This document shows positions 12,905-24,050 of a stretch of DNA of 64,000 nt, piece by piece. The stretch spans positions 38,508,911 to 38,572,910 of the forward strand of contig NC_081412.1 in the NCBI RefSeq assembly GCF_030272615.1, given 5' to 3'. This stretch comes from Cryptomeria japonica. Its lineage: Eukaryota; Streptophyta; Pinopsida; Cupressales; Cupressaceae. Within the stretch, counting starts at the first letter, position 1; each line of letters starts with the position of its first letter. Both the position numbers and the translations under genes were made by a program. A model generated the notes under the pieces. It worked only from the letters and a program-made list of their open reading frames with translations. It was not told the origin of the DNA and did no database searches.

Positions 12905-14110
12905 ATGTGTGTGTAATAGGTGCAAATTGGACCTATAAGTCGAATTTACACTTATTAAGTGTGAAATCAAACCAAGTGCATTTTTTACTTATAAGTCAGA
13001 TTTGCACTTTAACAAATTGGCAAAAACCAAAAACTAAGTGTATATTGAGTTTATATTCCTGAAATACACTTAGGAATGAAGAAACAAAGCAACGCAAATT
13101 GGGGTTATACTCTCGATTTACATTGGGAATAAAATATCATAGTGTAATTTAGGGTTATACCCCCAATTTACACTTAGTTGTTGAAATCATGCATCAAAAG
13201 TTGTGGTCAGGGTTATAAACCCGAACACCATTTAAATAAATATCAAAAGAAAGGGAGGTTGGACTTACAACCTCAACCACCATTTTGGTAGAACAAAGTA
13301 ATGAAGTGGTGATCGGGGTTATAAGCTCGATCACCATCTAATAAAATGGCAAATACAATAGTGGTGTCGGGCGAGATTATACCCCGCCACACACCATTCG
13401 AGAGGAAATGCAAGTTAAAAATGGTGGAGTCAGGTTGTAAATCTGGCTACCATCAGTCTTAAGAGACGGTGGTGGTTGGACTTACAAACCCAACTACCAC
13501 TATCAAAGTAGGCAGTAAAACTAAAATAGTGGAGGTGGGTTGTATCCCACCACACGCCATCGAGCATGGCTTTGGTGTGTGACGGGGACATATTCCTATC
13601 CCACAACTAAAACAAATCAATGAAATCAAAGGAAAAAACAAATGGGGTGAGTCAGAATTAAAATTTGACTCCCCCCCTAAATTGATTAAAAATACAAGCA
13701 AATTTGGTATTAACCGTATGCATTGGAGCATAGCTTCAATGCATTCGATCAATAACAAATTTCATTAAAAAGAGGGGAAAAAATAATACATATCTAAATC
13801 TCTACAAATTGATTAAGAAAAAGCCGAGCTCCTCCACAAATCTCCAAGAACACAAAAAGATAGAACTAGGAAAATAAATTGGGCAAATAAAGAGGTGGAG
13901 AAACCCAATTGGAAAAGAAACCTTCAAAATCATAAATGCAAATCGTTCACATTAATAATGTTAATTGGACCTATAAGTTTGATTGACATTATCAATCTAA
14001 AAACTCCCAAAATGCAAAATTGGGTTTAAAACTCGACTTGACATTTGAAAAGTTTTTTAAGTGTAATTTCAGACTTAAACCCCGATTTTGCACTTAAATA
14101 GGAAAAACAT
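12905..14110. repeat. Array of about 15 imperfect hairpins with diverged arms
   Basis: Successive quasi-palindromes share a TTATAA/TTACAA-like centre but have different arms. Clear ones: 12921-12950 (TGcAAATT / AATTTaCA), 12974-13009 (AAGTGCA / TGCACTT around ACTTATAAGT), 13034-13073 (CTAAGTGTAT / ATACACTTAG, perfect), 13141-13174 (AGTGTAA / TTACACT with GGG / CCC), 13306-13337 (TGGTGATCG / CGATCACCA), 13361-13396 (TGGTGT / ACACCA), 13468-13500 (GTGGTgGTTGG / CCAACtACCAC), 13529-13560 and 13634-13675 (GGGGtGAGTCA / TGACTCCCC). Further copies lie at 13957-13990 and 14010-14100. Arm changes in one half are mirrored in the other. Confidence 0.7.
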
Positions 14111-14409
14111 TCTTTGTTAAAATTTCAAAATTTTAACTCAGAGGAGGGAAGAACTAACTTTGAATAATTGATATTTGAAGACTAATGAGATGACCAAAAT
14201 GTCTCAATTACTTGATGACTTAAGAGAAAAGAGGGACGAATTGAGCAAAAATTCATAGGGGTCATCCTCTTTTCATAAAAATGAAAACGAGGACAACAAA
14301 CTCTTTACAATTTTTTAGCAAATTCATTTTTTCCCTTGCCCCAAGGCCTTGAAATTTATTAATATGTTTTCTACTTAAGGAGTCTTTAGTCATTGATAAC
14401 TCTTATTTT

Positions 14410-14690
14410 AGCACCATATTAGTAGGGTAATTTTGAAGATATGCCTCAACATTCAGAAGTTTCTCATTAAGAATATTAACCTCTAGTTCTCTCTTGTCCA
14501 TAGCTCTTTTCTTCCCTATGGTTTGGTAAATCAATTTCCATCCATTAGTATTATGTTCTCATATTTCTATGGGGGATTTGTCCCTTAACATCCATCTAGT
14601 AATCTCCCTGAGTGTGAAGATAATATCATTCCAATCTTCATCCTTTACGAGATTTGTGTTAAGCAGAAAGTTGTTAACATCTTTGTGCAT
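14410..14690 (-). pseudogene. ORF fragment, probable gypsy-associated
   Basis: About 95 codons with one in-frame TGA: MHKDVNNFLLNTNLVKDED, then TLREITRWMLRDKS, then a charged helical stretch (KKRAMDKRELEVNILNEKLL). It looks like the upstream part of the unknown ORF that continues beyond the hairpin array, because strand and style match. It is not recognised as a named domain. Confidence 0.4.
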
Positions 14691-14979
14691 ATCGTTATTG
14701 TTGATGGTGTTTTGATGCACTATCAAATAAGGAATAAAGTATTGAATACTCTATCCTCTCTTGAGTAAAGACTCTCAAATGCTAAATATTTGTGAAGGAT
14801 CACTTGAGATGACTTCAAGGTTCTTTTATGTTAGGTCTTAACGTGTCAAATAGCCTCAATGGTATTGATGTGATTTTCTGTACCAAAAAGGGGACTTAAC
14901 AGTTTTTCAATGATAAGATTGATTCAAGCTCAATGGTTTGATGTTCTTCAAATTATTTTGCAATATCGCTCTTCTTTTG

Positions 14980-15560
14980 TATAGCAAGGAGCAATCCATG
15001 GATTAGTGACTTATATTCTACTACGTTGTTTGTACATAGAAATTGTAATCTATGCACTGCAAGATATGCTTCTCCTAATGGACTAATCAACTCAAAGCTA
15101 TCTCCAGCTCCTTTCTTAGACTTGGATCCATCAAATCACAACATCTAAGATTGATTTTCATCTTGTAGGGGTTAGCACCATTTTGAATGACTATGTGACT
15201 CTATGGGTTCCTTTATCATTGCAACTTCCTTTGTCGAAGGAGCTTCTTCCTGATTTTCAACGTTCTCTTGGAGTAATTCTATCTTATTTCCCTTAAATAC
15301 ATGTGGGACCTTCTTGTATACTTTCTCTAAAGCAATTTTGCACATGGAACAGGTTAATTTGGAATGGAAAGCATTATGGATTCGGCACCAATTTGGTAAC
15401 AATAAGTCTTCGATGAATGCTTTATTCTTTAATTCAATCCGTTGATTTATATTCTTAAGGACAAATCTTTTGAAATTCTCAAACGTGCCTTCACTATCTA
15501 TAGAGGAATCATCATCACTTTCAATGACATCTTTAGTTGATTGAGTTATTGGCTATATGT
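14980..15560 (-). pseudogene. Ty3/gypsy RNase H domain remnant
   Basis: Minus-strand translation gives FDGSKSKKGAG, ISPLGEAYLAVHRLQF, then CTNNVVEYKSLIHGLLLA (about 14990-15130). This is the DGS...NN(V/A)EY layout of the RNase H (plant aRNH-like) domain of Ty3/gypsy elements, which degrades RNA in the RNA:DNA hybrid. Upstream (15172-15402) is a linker with WCRIHNAFHSKLTCSMC. Three stops lie between linker and RNase H and another follows. No reverse transcriptase is seen between this and the protease segment further upstream, so the element is internally deleted. Confidence 0.7.
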
Positions 15561-15602
15561 CATTGTTATTAGCTAGCCCTTAGAGCATAAGAACTTCTTT
15601 AG

Positions 15603-15800
15603 TTATATAAGTACCCTATCTGGTTCAAGAAAGAGAATTTCATTGTTTTCTCCATATTTAGTTATCACCAATTTCAATCTTGGAGTGCTATCAATCCTGA
15701 TTTGATTGGGCAACATATTCCTATGTTCTTGTGCTTTGATGTTGTAGAGAGTTGGTTCGGTTAGTATGTTGCATATATGCCGATACAATTTAATGGGTTA
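15603..15800 (-). pseudogene. Gypsy pol fragment downstream of the LTR insertion
   Basis: Encodes NQIRIDSTPRLKLVIT and GENNEILFLEPD, which I read as the region just C-terminal to the gypsy aspartic protease. The upstream half of the same protein lies at 17017-17600, separated by the inserted LTR at 15801-17016. Confidence 0.5.
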
Positions 15801-17016
15801 TGAGATAAGTATATCTAGTTGATTCAGCATAAGTTTCATGATGCTATGAGGTAATTTGATCAATTTATGGATTCCAGTATTGAAGCTAGTTTTTCAGTGT
15901 TCAGTGGTTGGCAGAGTTGTGGTATTTGATCTGTATTGCTCTCGAATGATTATATCTTTAGTTGCAGATTTGGGAGAGTGTTTGGGATGCTCTTGTGTGT
16001 CCTCAATTCAAATGGTTCATTATTTGGTACTCCTCAAGTTATCTTTCTAAGTTTCAATTGTTGTTGTTGAGTCTTCTTGAGTATTAGTGCGATGATCAAT
16101 GAAGATTTTGTTAAGTGGTGTTGGTGTAGTTATTGCTGATGGATTTAACATGCTTGTGGGTGTTTCTTGATCATTTCTTATTTGTGTTGTTGGTCTGCAT
16201 TGATCATTGTGTGTGTTATTGAATATTTTATTAGTCTGGTGGTATTCTTGATGTTATGTTACATATTCGGTGGTGTAGCGTGTTGCGGATGATCTTGGTG
16301 TGTTATTCGGTGGTGTTGCATGTTCGAGCTTTTGATTTAGGTCCATGCTATGTCCTTGCCAACATTTTATTGTTTTGGTTATTGATCTATGTATCGTGTG
16401 ATGTAATTTTGTAATTAGGTCTTATGTGTTGACCCAACCTTGATGTCAAGGTTTATGATTTGTATAAATAAGTGCAATATCCATGTAAGTTGGATGTTTG
16501 TGTTGTGTCTATGATATTAGAGAGTATTGTATGTGGGAACAAGTGAATTGATCTTTCGGTAGTGTCAAGTGAATAGCAAAGAAGTGTTGCAGAGCAAACA
16601 AAAGTTTTTAACCGAAACTATGATCGAGCATTTGGAGATGCTATTCTTTTAGTTCATGTAAACTGAATTGGTATCCAATCTTTGTAAAGCAGTGAGCCTT
16701 CCCTGGGTTGTAGCCCTTTCTTTTATTTTGAGCAATGAGCTCTAGGTAGTGTTCCTGAATGCATGTGCATTCCCCATTGTAATATTTTCACATACTACTG
16801 TAGAGTATCATCATATTGTGGGTAGGTTCCCACCATGGTTTTTCTCTTAACCAGGTTTTCCTCATCAAAAATTGTGTTTTATGTGCATTGTTGTTATGGT
16901 GTTCATCTTTGTTGTTATTGTTGATGATCAGATTTGAAATTGTGCATAATTTGCTCAAGTTTGGTGAAAACTTATTCACCTCTCCTCTCAGTTTTCCTTC
17001 CTTGTTGTTTCCAACA
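15801..17016 (+). repeat. LTR inserted in a gypsy protease gene
   Basis: Plus-oriented LTR ending CCAACA at 17016. It has the CACCATGGTTTTTCTC / CAGGTTTTCC block at 16830-16862, a CATGTGCATTCCCCATTGTAA segment near 16760, and a tail ending in TTCACCTCTCCTCTCAG. The opposite-strand copy at 37144 shares the GAATGCA...CTACCTAGAGCT segment and the CCTTG...TTCCAACA end. The left edge (about 15801) is inferred from where gypsy coding resumes. The flanks read AATGGGTT (left) and AACCCATT (right), an inverted rather than direct pair. Confidence 0.6.
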
Positions 17017-17600
17017 ACCCATTCAATCGTCTAGAAAAATCCCTACTTAAAAGCATACCATATCCATCTGGAATGTTGACCACTAAAATATCGATGTAGT
17101 TCTGAATCCTTAGGTCAGCTGCTAAGTGCATAGGAATAGTTTGATCCGTATGTCTTTGAGATGGACCTACGTTTCTAGCTTGAAACTATGGGGCAGTCAC
17201 ACCTTTCTTATACTTAGGTGCATCCTTAGGATAAACTTGCATGTTGCTTGCGTTAGGATTTGGCAATGTCAATAAATTGTTGGGAGGAATTGATGTAGTC
17301 AAGGGACCTTGCACCCTATTGTTCCCCTGATAAACTCATGGTTGGTTGTTATTAGATGTATGTTGATAATTCTGAACTTCTTTTGTTCCTTCCATGAGGA
17401 TACTATTTTCAAGCGGGGGAAATAAATAATTTGATTCTACAACTGGCTCATTTTCAGACTCCCCTATTTTCAAGTCATCCTGAACTTCTCAGCTGCACAT
17501 TTGGAGTGGTGGGGCATGCGTAGTTCCGCAGCAAAGCAAGATAAATCAATGACTTCCTCTGCCATGATGAAGTTCTAATCAACCAAGGGATGTGTTGTCA
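17017..17600 (-). pseudogene. Gypsy gag-protease fragment upstream of the LTR insertion
   Basis: Minus-strand translation near 17020-17110 gives YIDILVVNIPDGYGMLLS and RDFSRRLNG, the substrate-flap/C-terminal part of a Ty3/gypsy aspartic protease. Further upstream (17110-17590) are gag-linker residues such as MAEEVIDLSCFAAELRMPHH in shifted frames. The catalytic DTG-type motif is not visible. The reading continues across the inserted LTR into 15603-15800. Confidence 0.55.
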
Positions 17601-17619
17601 GCCGATCTATGACTGTTGT

Positions 17620-20334
17620 CTTAGTTTCTTTTGTTTTTAAGCAAACGGTTTCTTTAACCTGTGGTTAAAGTTAAAGTTTGGGTTATCTTATAGCGAACTA
17701 TTAGCCTGGAGGCTATTTATGTTAGAAGTTAGTTTTATGTAAGGGTCCAAAAAAGTGTGACTTGGAGGAACAATTTTGATTTCCTTGAATTTCTCTGAAT
17801 AGATACCTCTGGTATTTGAATGAAAAATGATATTTTCGATGCAATCTTTTAAATCTGTATATTTGATGGATTAGTGATCTCTATTGGGATACATGTTGAT
17901 GTGTGAAATATATCATTTCATTTACCAGTTCTCTCTGTGTTCTTGAATTCATTGATTTCATTATTTGCAAGTAAATTTATTGTGGATTAAGTGGTGCTGG
18001 TCCCCCTTGTCCTGTGAGCCATGAGAGAGAATCGACCAATGTTCATACTGCTATGTGTTTGCTTTATTTTGAGTTTATGAAATGAACATGTGTGGAAGTA
18101 GGAGTCTATGAGCTCTTCATTTGAAATAGAACTTCAAGATATTCTTTCAGTTTTGGTTTTGTAAGCATTCTTTCGTGTTGACGAATGAATGCCAAAACCT
18201 TTTGCACTTTCTGGTTAAAAGTGTATTCATTTCAAAGTTTTCTGCATAAAAATTCATTGTAAATCTCACGGGGAAATACCCTATAATGCAGAGGATGATC
18301 CTATAATCAGTTCACCTAGCTGTTGGTTAATTTTTTTTCCTTTCATAAAGAGGTGTGCATGAGTCATATTGTAATTCAAAATATAATTTAAAGAAAGGGG
18401 CAAATCTGTTAACCAACAAAAAGGAAGTGTCAAATTTATTTTAAAATTGTGTCTTCATCTATCAAACATACATGAAACTCATTAGTAGTATTATTGATAA
18501 ACTATAGTCATGAAATATCATCATGTAGTAATACATAGAAAAAATACTTGCATAAAATCTAGTGGGCTCAAAATACAAAAAAAATACTAGATAATTTTTT
18601 GTGTGTTGTTTTAATATATTTGTATATTTATTTTTGAATATTATAATTTAATACTCATGACTATTGAAATTAAACATAAGGAAAATGTTTGAAGGAATAA
18701 CTCCTTGAAATTACCAAAATTGAGGTTTTTATGAACTAAAATATTGATAGGTGTAACTATTAAAGATGATTATTGATACATGTGAGCATAATGAGATGCC
18801 TATAATAGTGAATCATACTAGAATTCTTAGGACCTTCAAAAAAATATAAGGTATCTCATTTAGTGTGTACATGATTTAAGAGTCAATACTATAAACTCGT
18901 AGTGTCTAATAATACAATTGGTTTTACTTGTAGTGTTAGGTTTTTCTTCTAAAAATGTTTTTCCCATGTAAATTGTCATGTCACGATAAGATTTTATTTG
19001 TGTATTCTTTTCTATAATTATCAGATCTTTTTTAGCATATACCTCCCCTTAAAGTTCATGTAGGAAGTGTTTCTACACCGTTGCTTCCTTTTAGTGATTT
19101 AATTATTAATTAAGTAGTGTAATACAAATTCATCGATTTTTTTCTTTTGACAAGAATAGGACTTTAGAAACTATAGATACTATAGGCATTAATATTTCAT
19201 TGGAAAATTCCATAAGCCCGATGATGGCTTTGCAAATATGTATAATTCTCCCCATGTGCAAGTTGACAAGGGTTATAGTCATCATCGTTATAACATTATT
19301 GGACACCTCTACTTTATGTAGCACTTGATATTTATAAAGTGAAGGATGGGGGATCATGTTATGATAAGTGGGTTTCACATGAGTTGGAAACTCCATAGAA
19401 GAGTGCTAGAGTTAGGAATGTGCACACCTACCATAGTAATGAGGCCAAAGATGCATGTGAGAATGGATATCAATATTGAGTACTTTAAGTGCATTATGAG
19501 GGCCTGAATTTTTTCCTTGTACCATGGTTTTGGTGGCACTTAGGTTTTGAAAACTATTTTTGGTTTTCCATTTTGCTCAATAAATTAGAGAGGTAAGGTA
19601 AAAGTTTTATTATGGGTTATAAGTGAAATAATGTGATGATGTTAAAATATTATCAATCTAAGGACTTCGTGATTTGCATTATGTAATGATTTTTATATGA
19701 TTAATACAAGTTGAACAATCCCTTTGCTTGTGGTTTTTTTCTTAAAAGGATTTCTCCATGTAATCATAATGCTATGTATTCTATATTTTTTTGCTAATTT
19801 TAATTTGCTACTAAATGCTTCTCTTTTTTAAATCAATAGCTAATTGCATTATTGAGTGAGCTTAATAAACATGCACAATGTCGTACTTAAGATAAACATA
19901 TCCAAAGTAATGAAAAATATTACACTAATTGCTTAAAACAAAAGAAAACTTTATAAAAGTTCACATCACTTATTAATGAACTTTTAATTCTACCAATATT
20001 TATATTAATTATGCCTAATTTGTTTAACTTATCATTTAAAAAAAATTGTAGTAACAAAATAAAATAAAATAATAATTTATTTAATTACTATAAAATTTAT
20101 GAAAATAAAAAAAATTCATATGATGAGGTTTTATTATTTAAAAAAAATTAATAAATTTTATTATATAAAAAATTAATTAATTGCAATATCAAATTAACCT
20201 AATCAAATATATTAATACTAACTTTTTAAAATACGAAAAAGATTAACCAATAAAAAAATCATTTTACACTGTCCCATTCAGTTTTAAAAAAAGAATACTA
20301 ATTCTTTTAAGATATCCATAATCTCATTTTTCAA
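17620..20334. other. Long spacer, no gene seen
   Basis: AT-rich DNA becoming extremely so from 19900 to 20330. A minus-strand open segment at 19130-19396 (88 codons) matches nothing I recognise. No LTR termini, tRNA or promoter element could be supported. It lies immediately 3' of the TNL gene. Confidence 0.5.
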
Positions 20335-20961
20335 CTAGAATTCAGTTACATCATCATCATCATCATCATCACCACCATCACCACCATCAGTTACATTATC
20401 ATCATCATCACCACCATCATCTTCTTCTTGATCTTTGTTAGGCCAATAAACATAACCGATTTTAACGCGGTCACAATATTCGCCATTGTTAACGTATTGT
20501 TGAGCAAATATGGTTTGCAATATGTGAATGGTTTTCCTTTCTTCACCTGCCTCCACTCCCATTATAAACCCTTTTTTTGGTACACTAATTTGGGGCATCC
20601 AGGAGTCATATTTTGAGAGCCTTTCTTCATTAACCACGCACGTACATATCGTCCATCCGCCATCACGAAATGAGAAAAATGCACCATCACCAACCAACTT
20701 CCTCCTAATCAAAATTTCGCTCCCTATGTAAACATGCTCCGAAACGAGAGCGCAAAAGATGATTCTACTGAGCGAATGCTGGGTTTTATGAAACGAGTGG
20801 ATCGTCTCCTCTACCTTTTCCCGACACAAGAAATTTATTTCACAGAAACAATGTGTCCCCAATTTTTTTAGATCTGACATGAGCGATGTCCATTTGGACT
20901 CAAGTCCTTCCCAATCTGGCGTCCATCTCCCTGCTAGAATTGTAAGCTCCGACGGCAATCT
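20335..20961 (-). CDS. TNL resistance gene, last exon: post-LRR domain and acidic tail
   Basis: The acceptor TTTCAG lies just before 20961 and joins in phase 0 to the LRR exon (LQ|RLPSELTILAGRW). The 208 codons encode a globular post-LRR region (LSRIIFCALVSEHVYIGSEI, FFSFRDGGWTICTCVV, VPKKGFIMGVEAG), followed by YVYWPNKDQEE and a tail very rich in aspartate made by GAT/ATC triplet repeats (plus-strand CAT runs at 20345-20420), with a stop at 20335. Its position resembles the C-terminal jelly-roll/Ig-like domain that helps plant TNLs bind effectors; that equivalence is an inference. The reading frame is intact. Confidence 0.75.
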   Translation of the reverse strand, partial: RLPSELTILAGRWTPDWEGLESKWTSLMSDLKKLGTHCFCEINFLCREKVEETIHSFHKTQHSLSRIIFCALVSEHVYIGSEILIRRKLVGDGAFFSFRDGGWTICTCVVNEERLSKYDSWMPQISVPKKGFIMGVEAGEERKTIHILQTIFAQQYVNNGEYCDRVKIGYVYWPNKDQEEDDGGDDDDNVTDGGDGGDDDDDDDVTEF

Positions 20962-21137
20962 CTGAAATCACAGTGCTCACTATAAATTATTTTCAAAATC
21001 CAAAACAGAACATTTACAAATACTTTATTCAGATGCAATGTTTTCATAAATTAAAAAAAATTCGCAACAGAGCGACTAAATTAAAAGGAAATAATCGGCA
21101 ACTAATGAGAAGCTACACATTCTGTGTTTAATAATAC

Positions 21138-22058
21138 CTGCAACCTTTCAACGACACTTATTATAGGACAGACTGCAATCATCATCTCCTTCAGTCCTTT
21201 CAATTCTTCAATACCCCTTATATTCTGCAGCTTCGGACAACCCCCAATGAAGATTCTCTTCAACTCCTTCAATTCTTTAAAACAAATTACACCCTCCAGC
21301 TGTGGACAGTCCTCAATCCAGATTCTTCTCAACCCCTTCAATTCTTCAATAGCTTTTATACTCTTCAGCTTTGGACAATAAGCAATCCATATCCTCTCCA
21401 GTCCCTTCAATCTTTCAATTGCTGATATATCCTGTAGATCCCGACAGCGGCTAATATAGATCCTCTTGAGACAACTGACATGCCCAAAATTTGGCAACTC
21501 TGTCATAGTCTTGCATAATTTTATGTGGACCATTTCAAGTTCTGGCATATAATTGCTCAACACTTTTGTCAACTTTTCACAGTCGAACAGCAGAAGACAT
21601 TCCAGTGTGGTTACCCCTGTTAAATCTACTTCACTTAGATCTGTCATAGAACAAAGCTTAAGAGATTTCAAGGTGGGACAGAACTGTCCATGAATTGAGA
21701 CCTTCCTTGTGTCCCCTACCTCACACAGAGATATGGCTTCAAGGCTTCTCATACAAAACCGATCATCAGTTGTCTCTCCCCTGTTGCTTAAAGCAATATC
21801 CCCTTCTACAGCAGCAAACGATGCCAGCTTTAAAGTTTTCAGATTGGTGAGTTCTCTTACAGATTTCAGCAACAAATTCCATTCGATATTCAAGTTTGAG
21901 AAAAGAGTTTTAAATTTTAGGTGCAAATTCTCCAGATGTTTGAGCGTTCCGAAAGAACTCACTAGTTCGTTTAAATGTGTCATAAGCACATCATGATTGA
22001 AGCTTAAATATATCGGAGGATAAAAGTTGCAGTATAGCTCTTTCAACTTGACTGGAAC
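21138..22058 (-). CDS. TNL resistance gene, LRR exon
   Basis: An exon of 307 codons between an acceptor (TATTCCAG at 22059-22066) and a donor (CAG|GTATTA at 21138). It encodes leucine-rich repeats with regular units such as ELKGLRRIWIEDCPQLEGV, LKELKRIFIGGCPKLQNI and LKGLERIWIAYCPKLKSI, with period about 24 and a conserved C/xxCPKL asparagine-ladder position typical of TNLs. LRRs in this class hold the receptor inactive and contribute to effector recognition. The four C-terminal repeats are very similar to one another, suggesting recent internal duplication. No stop or frameshift was seen. Confidence 0.85.
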
Positions 22059-22176
22059 CTGGAATATACAATCAATTTGTTTCAAACTGTTGTATTTTAA
22101 TGATAAAAAGCTTCCAAGAGCGAACTAATTCCTGATGCTAACAAAATTAAATTTTTCATGAAAAGAAAGCTTTTAC

Positions 22177-22464
22177 CTGGTCATCCCTTTGCCTCAATAT
22201 CGTAGGTAATACTCTTTGAAGACTTAAAGTGTGCAAATTCTGTAGAGGAATCCATTCAGGAATAGTTAATACTCTTTGACGACTTAAAGAGTACATAGGC
22301 TCAAGTTGAAGGCATTGTAAAGAAGTTGATGCCTTTGAACTCCCCAGAAAATATGTTATATCAAGAGCTTCAGCACGTATAAGGTCACGCGCGAAACATC
22401 TGAAACTTTTTCCTTTGGAGTCAGGATGGGTGTCTTGGATTCCCTCGAATTCGCTAATATCAAT
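22177..22464 (-). CDS. TNL resistance gene, NB-ARC to LRR linker exon
   Basis: An open exon of 96 codons, phase 0 at both ends, bounded by AG at 22465-22466 and donor CAG|GTAAAA at 22177. It encodes IDISEFEGIQDTHPDSKGKS, then AEALDITYFLGSS and the first LRRs (LQCLQLEPM, IPEWIPLQNLHTLSLQ). It was found by splice-site reading rather than as a long ORF. Two short direct repeats (TTTAAGTC.TCAAAGAGTATTA) lie within it at about 22205-22290 and encode LSxQRVL twice. Confidence 0.75.
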
Positions 22465-22589
22465 CTGAATTCAAATTTCTTTGCAGTTAGAAAATTGTCA
22501 TTCTAAGTTATTCGTAAATGTTGTATCAGTTTAAAAAAATAAACCATTTTCAACTAGGAGCATGAATTAAGACCACAAAGAAAACATAC

Positions 22590-23742
22590 ACGATCTTCAG
22601 GACGCCACAGCCGACGAGGATGGCTCGTTTCATTATCTGCCATTTCTCTCCCTAAGTCACGGAGGTGGTCATGCATTCTCAATTTAAATCCTGGCTCATA
22701 ATGGCATTTCGAATAGTCCTTCATTTCTAAACAAGTTTCCACTTCAACAAGGCATCTGTCCTTGAGAGTCTGAAGTCCATGTTCAGCTCTCCACCCTGAA
22801 GCCCTCCATATACTTTTGGCCCTGTTCACATCTTCCCCTATGAAAAAGCATGCTACATCCATAAATATCTGTTTCTCATCCTCTTCCAGAGCATCATAGC
22901 TTATCTTAAGCTTATGTTTTATGTCTTTGTGTACTCTTGCCTCCTTAGCAACATTTAATTGTAACTTCCAATAAGCTTTGTCACTGCCAAAAACATGCCC
23001 GCCCATTACTTGAAGAGCAAGTGGTAATCCTCCACACACTTTGACAAAGCTGTCTACCAAATTATCAAATTCACTTTTACAAGATTTTCTATGAAACGCA
23101 TGCCAGCAGAAGAGCTCTCTGCTATGCTGTTGATTCATTTCCATCATCTTATAACGGACTCTGACTCCGGCCTTTATAAGAAGCCTCTCGTCCCGGGTTG
23201 TGACAATCACCAAACTATTGTGATTGAGAGCATCTGTGGGCAATAGGGCATCTAACTGAGTCTGATGATCAACATCGTCTAGAAGCACAAGGAACTTTAA
23301 TTCTGAGCTTTTTTGAAGGTAATCCTTGATAACAGCAATTCCATCTTCTGTACTACGAAATTTATGCTGATTCCTTTTTCCTTCCAAATCATTATGATGA
23401 TTTATTTCCCCTCCCAGATCATTGATAAGCTTACTTTGCAGAGAAGTCAGTTTACCTTTGACATGGTTTTCCCGCACATCAAACAAACTAGTTGATCCAC
23501 TAAATTCTGAATGTTTGTGATTGAACAAATATTTGGCGAGAGTGGTCTTGCCAGACCCTCCCATTCCAAAGATGCCAATTATTTTATCTCTCATCTGTCC
23601 ATTTCTCTGGCAATGGCTGTAGAAATCTTTCACAAGCTCATCAAGTCCTACCTCATATTTTGCAACTTGGAAAAGAATTTTTCTCTTTTGCTTTTCCTTA
23701 ACCACGGCAGACACGACATCATCACACAGCTTCTTCAGATCA
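22590..23742 (-). CDS. TNL resistance gene, NB-ARC exon
   Basis: This exon encodes the nucleotide-binding switch of a plant TIR-NB-LRR immune receptor. It opens with DLKKLCDDVVSAVVKE and VGLDELVKDFY. Motifs in order are the P-loop GIFGMGGSGKTT, kinase-2 FLVLLDDVD, RNBS-B LVIVTTRDERLL, GLPL (CGGLPLALQVMG), RNBS-D (IFMDVACFFIGE) and MHD (LRMHDHLRDLG). All are intact, so ATP binding and ADP-state control look preserved. The acceptor is TATTCAG before 23742 (phase 1) and the donor CGT|GTATGT follows 22590. The open frame carries 384 uninterrupted codons. The exon is separated from the TIR exon by a 2.3-kb interval containing a retroelement. Confidence 0.92.
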
Positions 23743-24050
23743 CTGAATATAGGAAAAGCAAAAACAAAAATGTAATTAAAATGGGGTTGTTAGTAATTGA
23801 GATTTTTTTTTCAATTATAAATTTAAAAACTTTTTATTGAAGGAAATGTCTATACGCCGGAGTATAATACAACATAAGAAACTGGACTGTCTTGATATTG
23901 GAGACTTAGAATTTCATTTGAGAGGAAATTGGAGAATAGAAGTCTTGATGATTTTTGTAAGCACAAAGACATTTGTCAAAATGTAATACCTTCTAGTGTA
24001 ACTGGGTTAAGAGGCAATTGAAGCCTAACCTAAGCAGGAGAGTACGCGAG

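Noticed and set aside
12905-14110. CRISPR-like repeat array
   Set aside because: Units are hairpins with different arms and irregular spacing, with no constant repeat or unique spacers, in a plant nuclear context.
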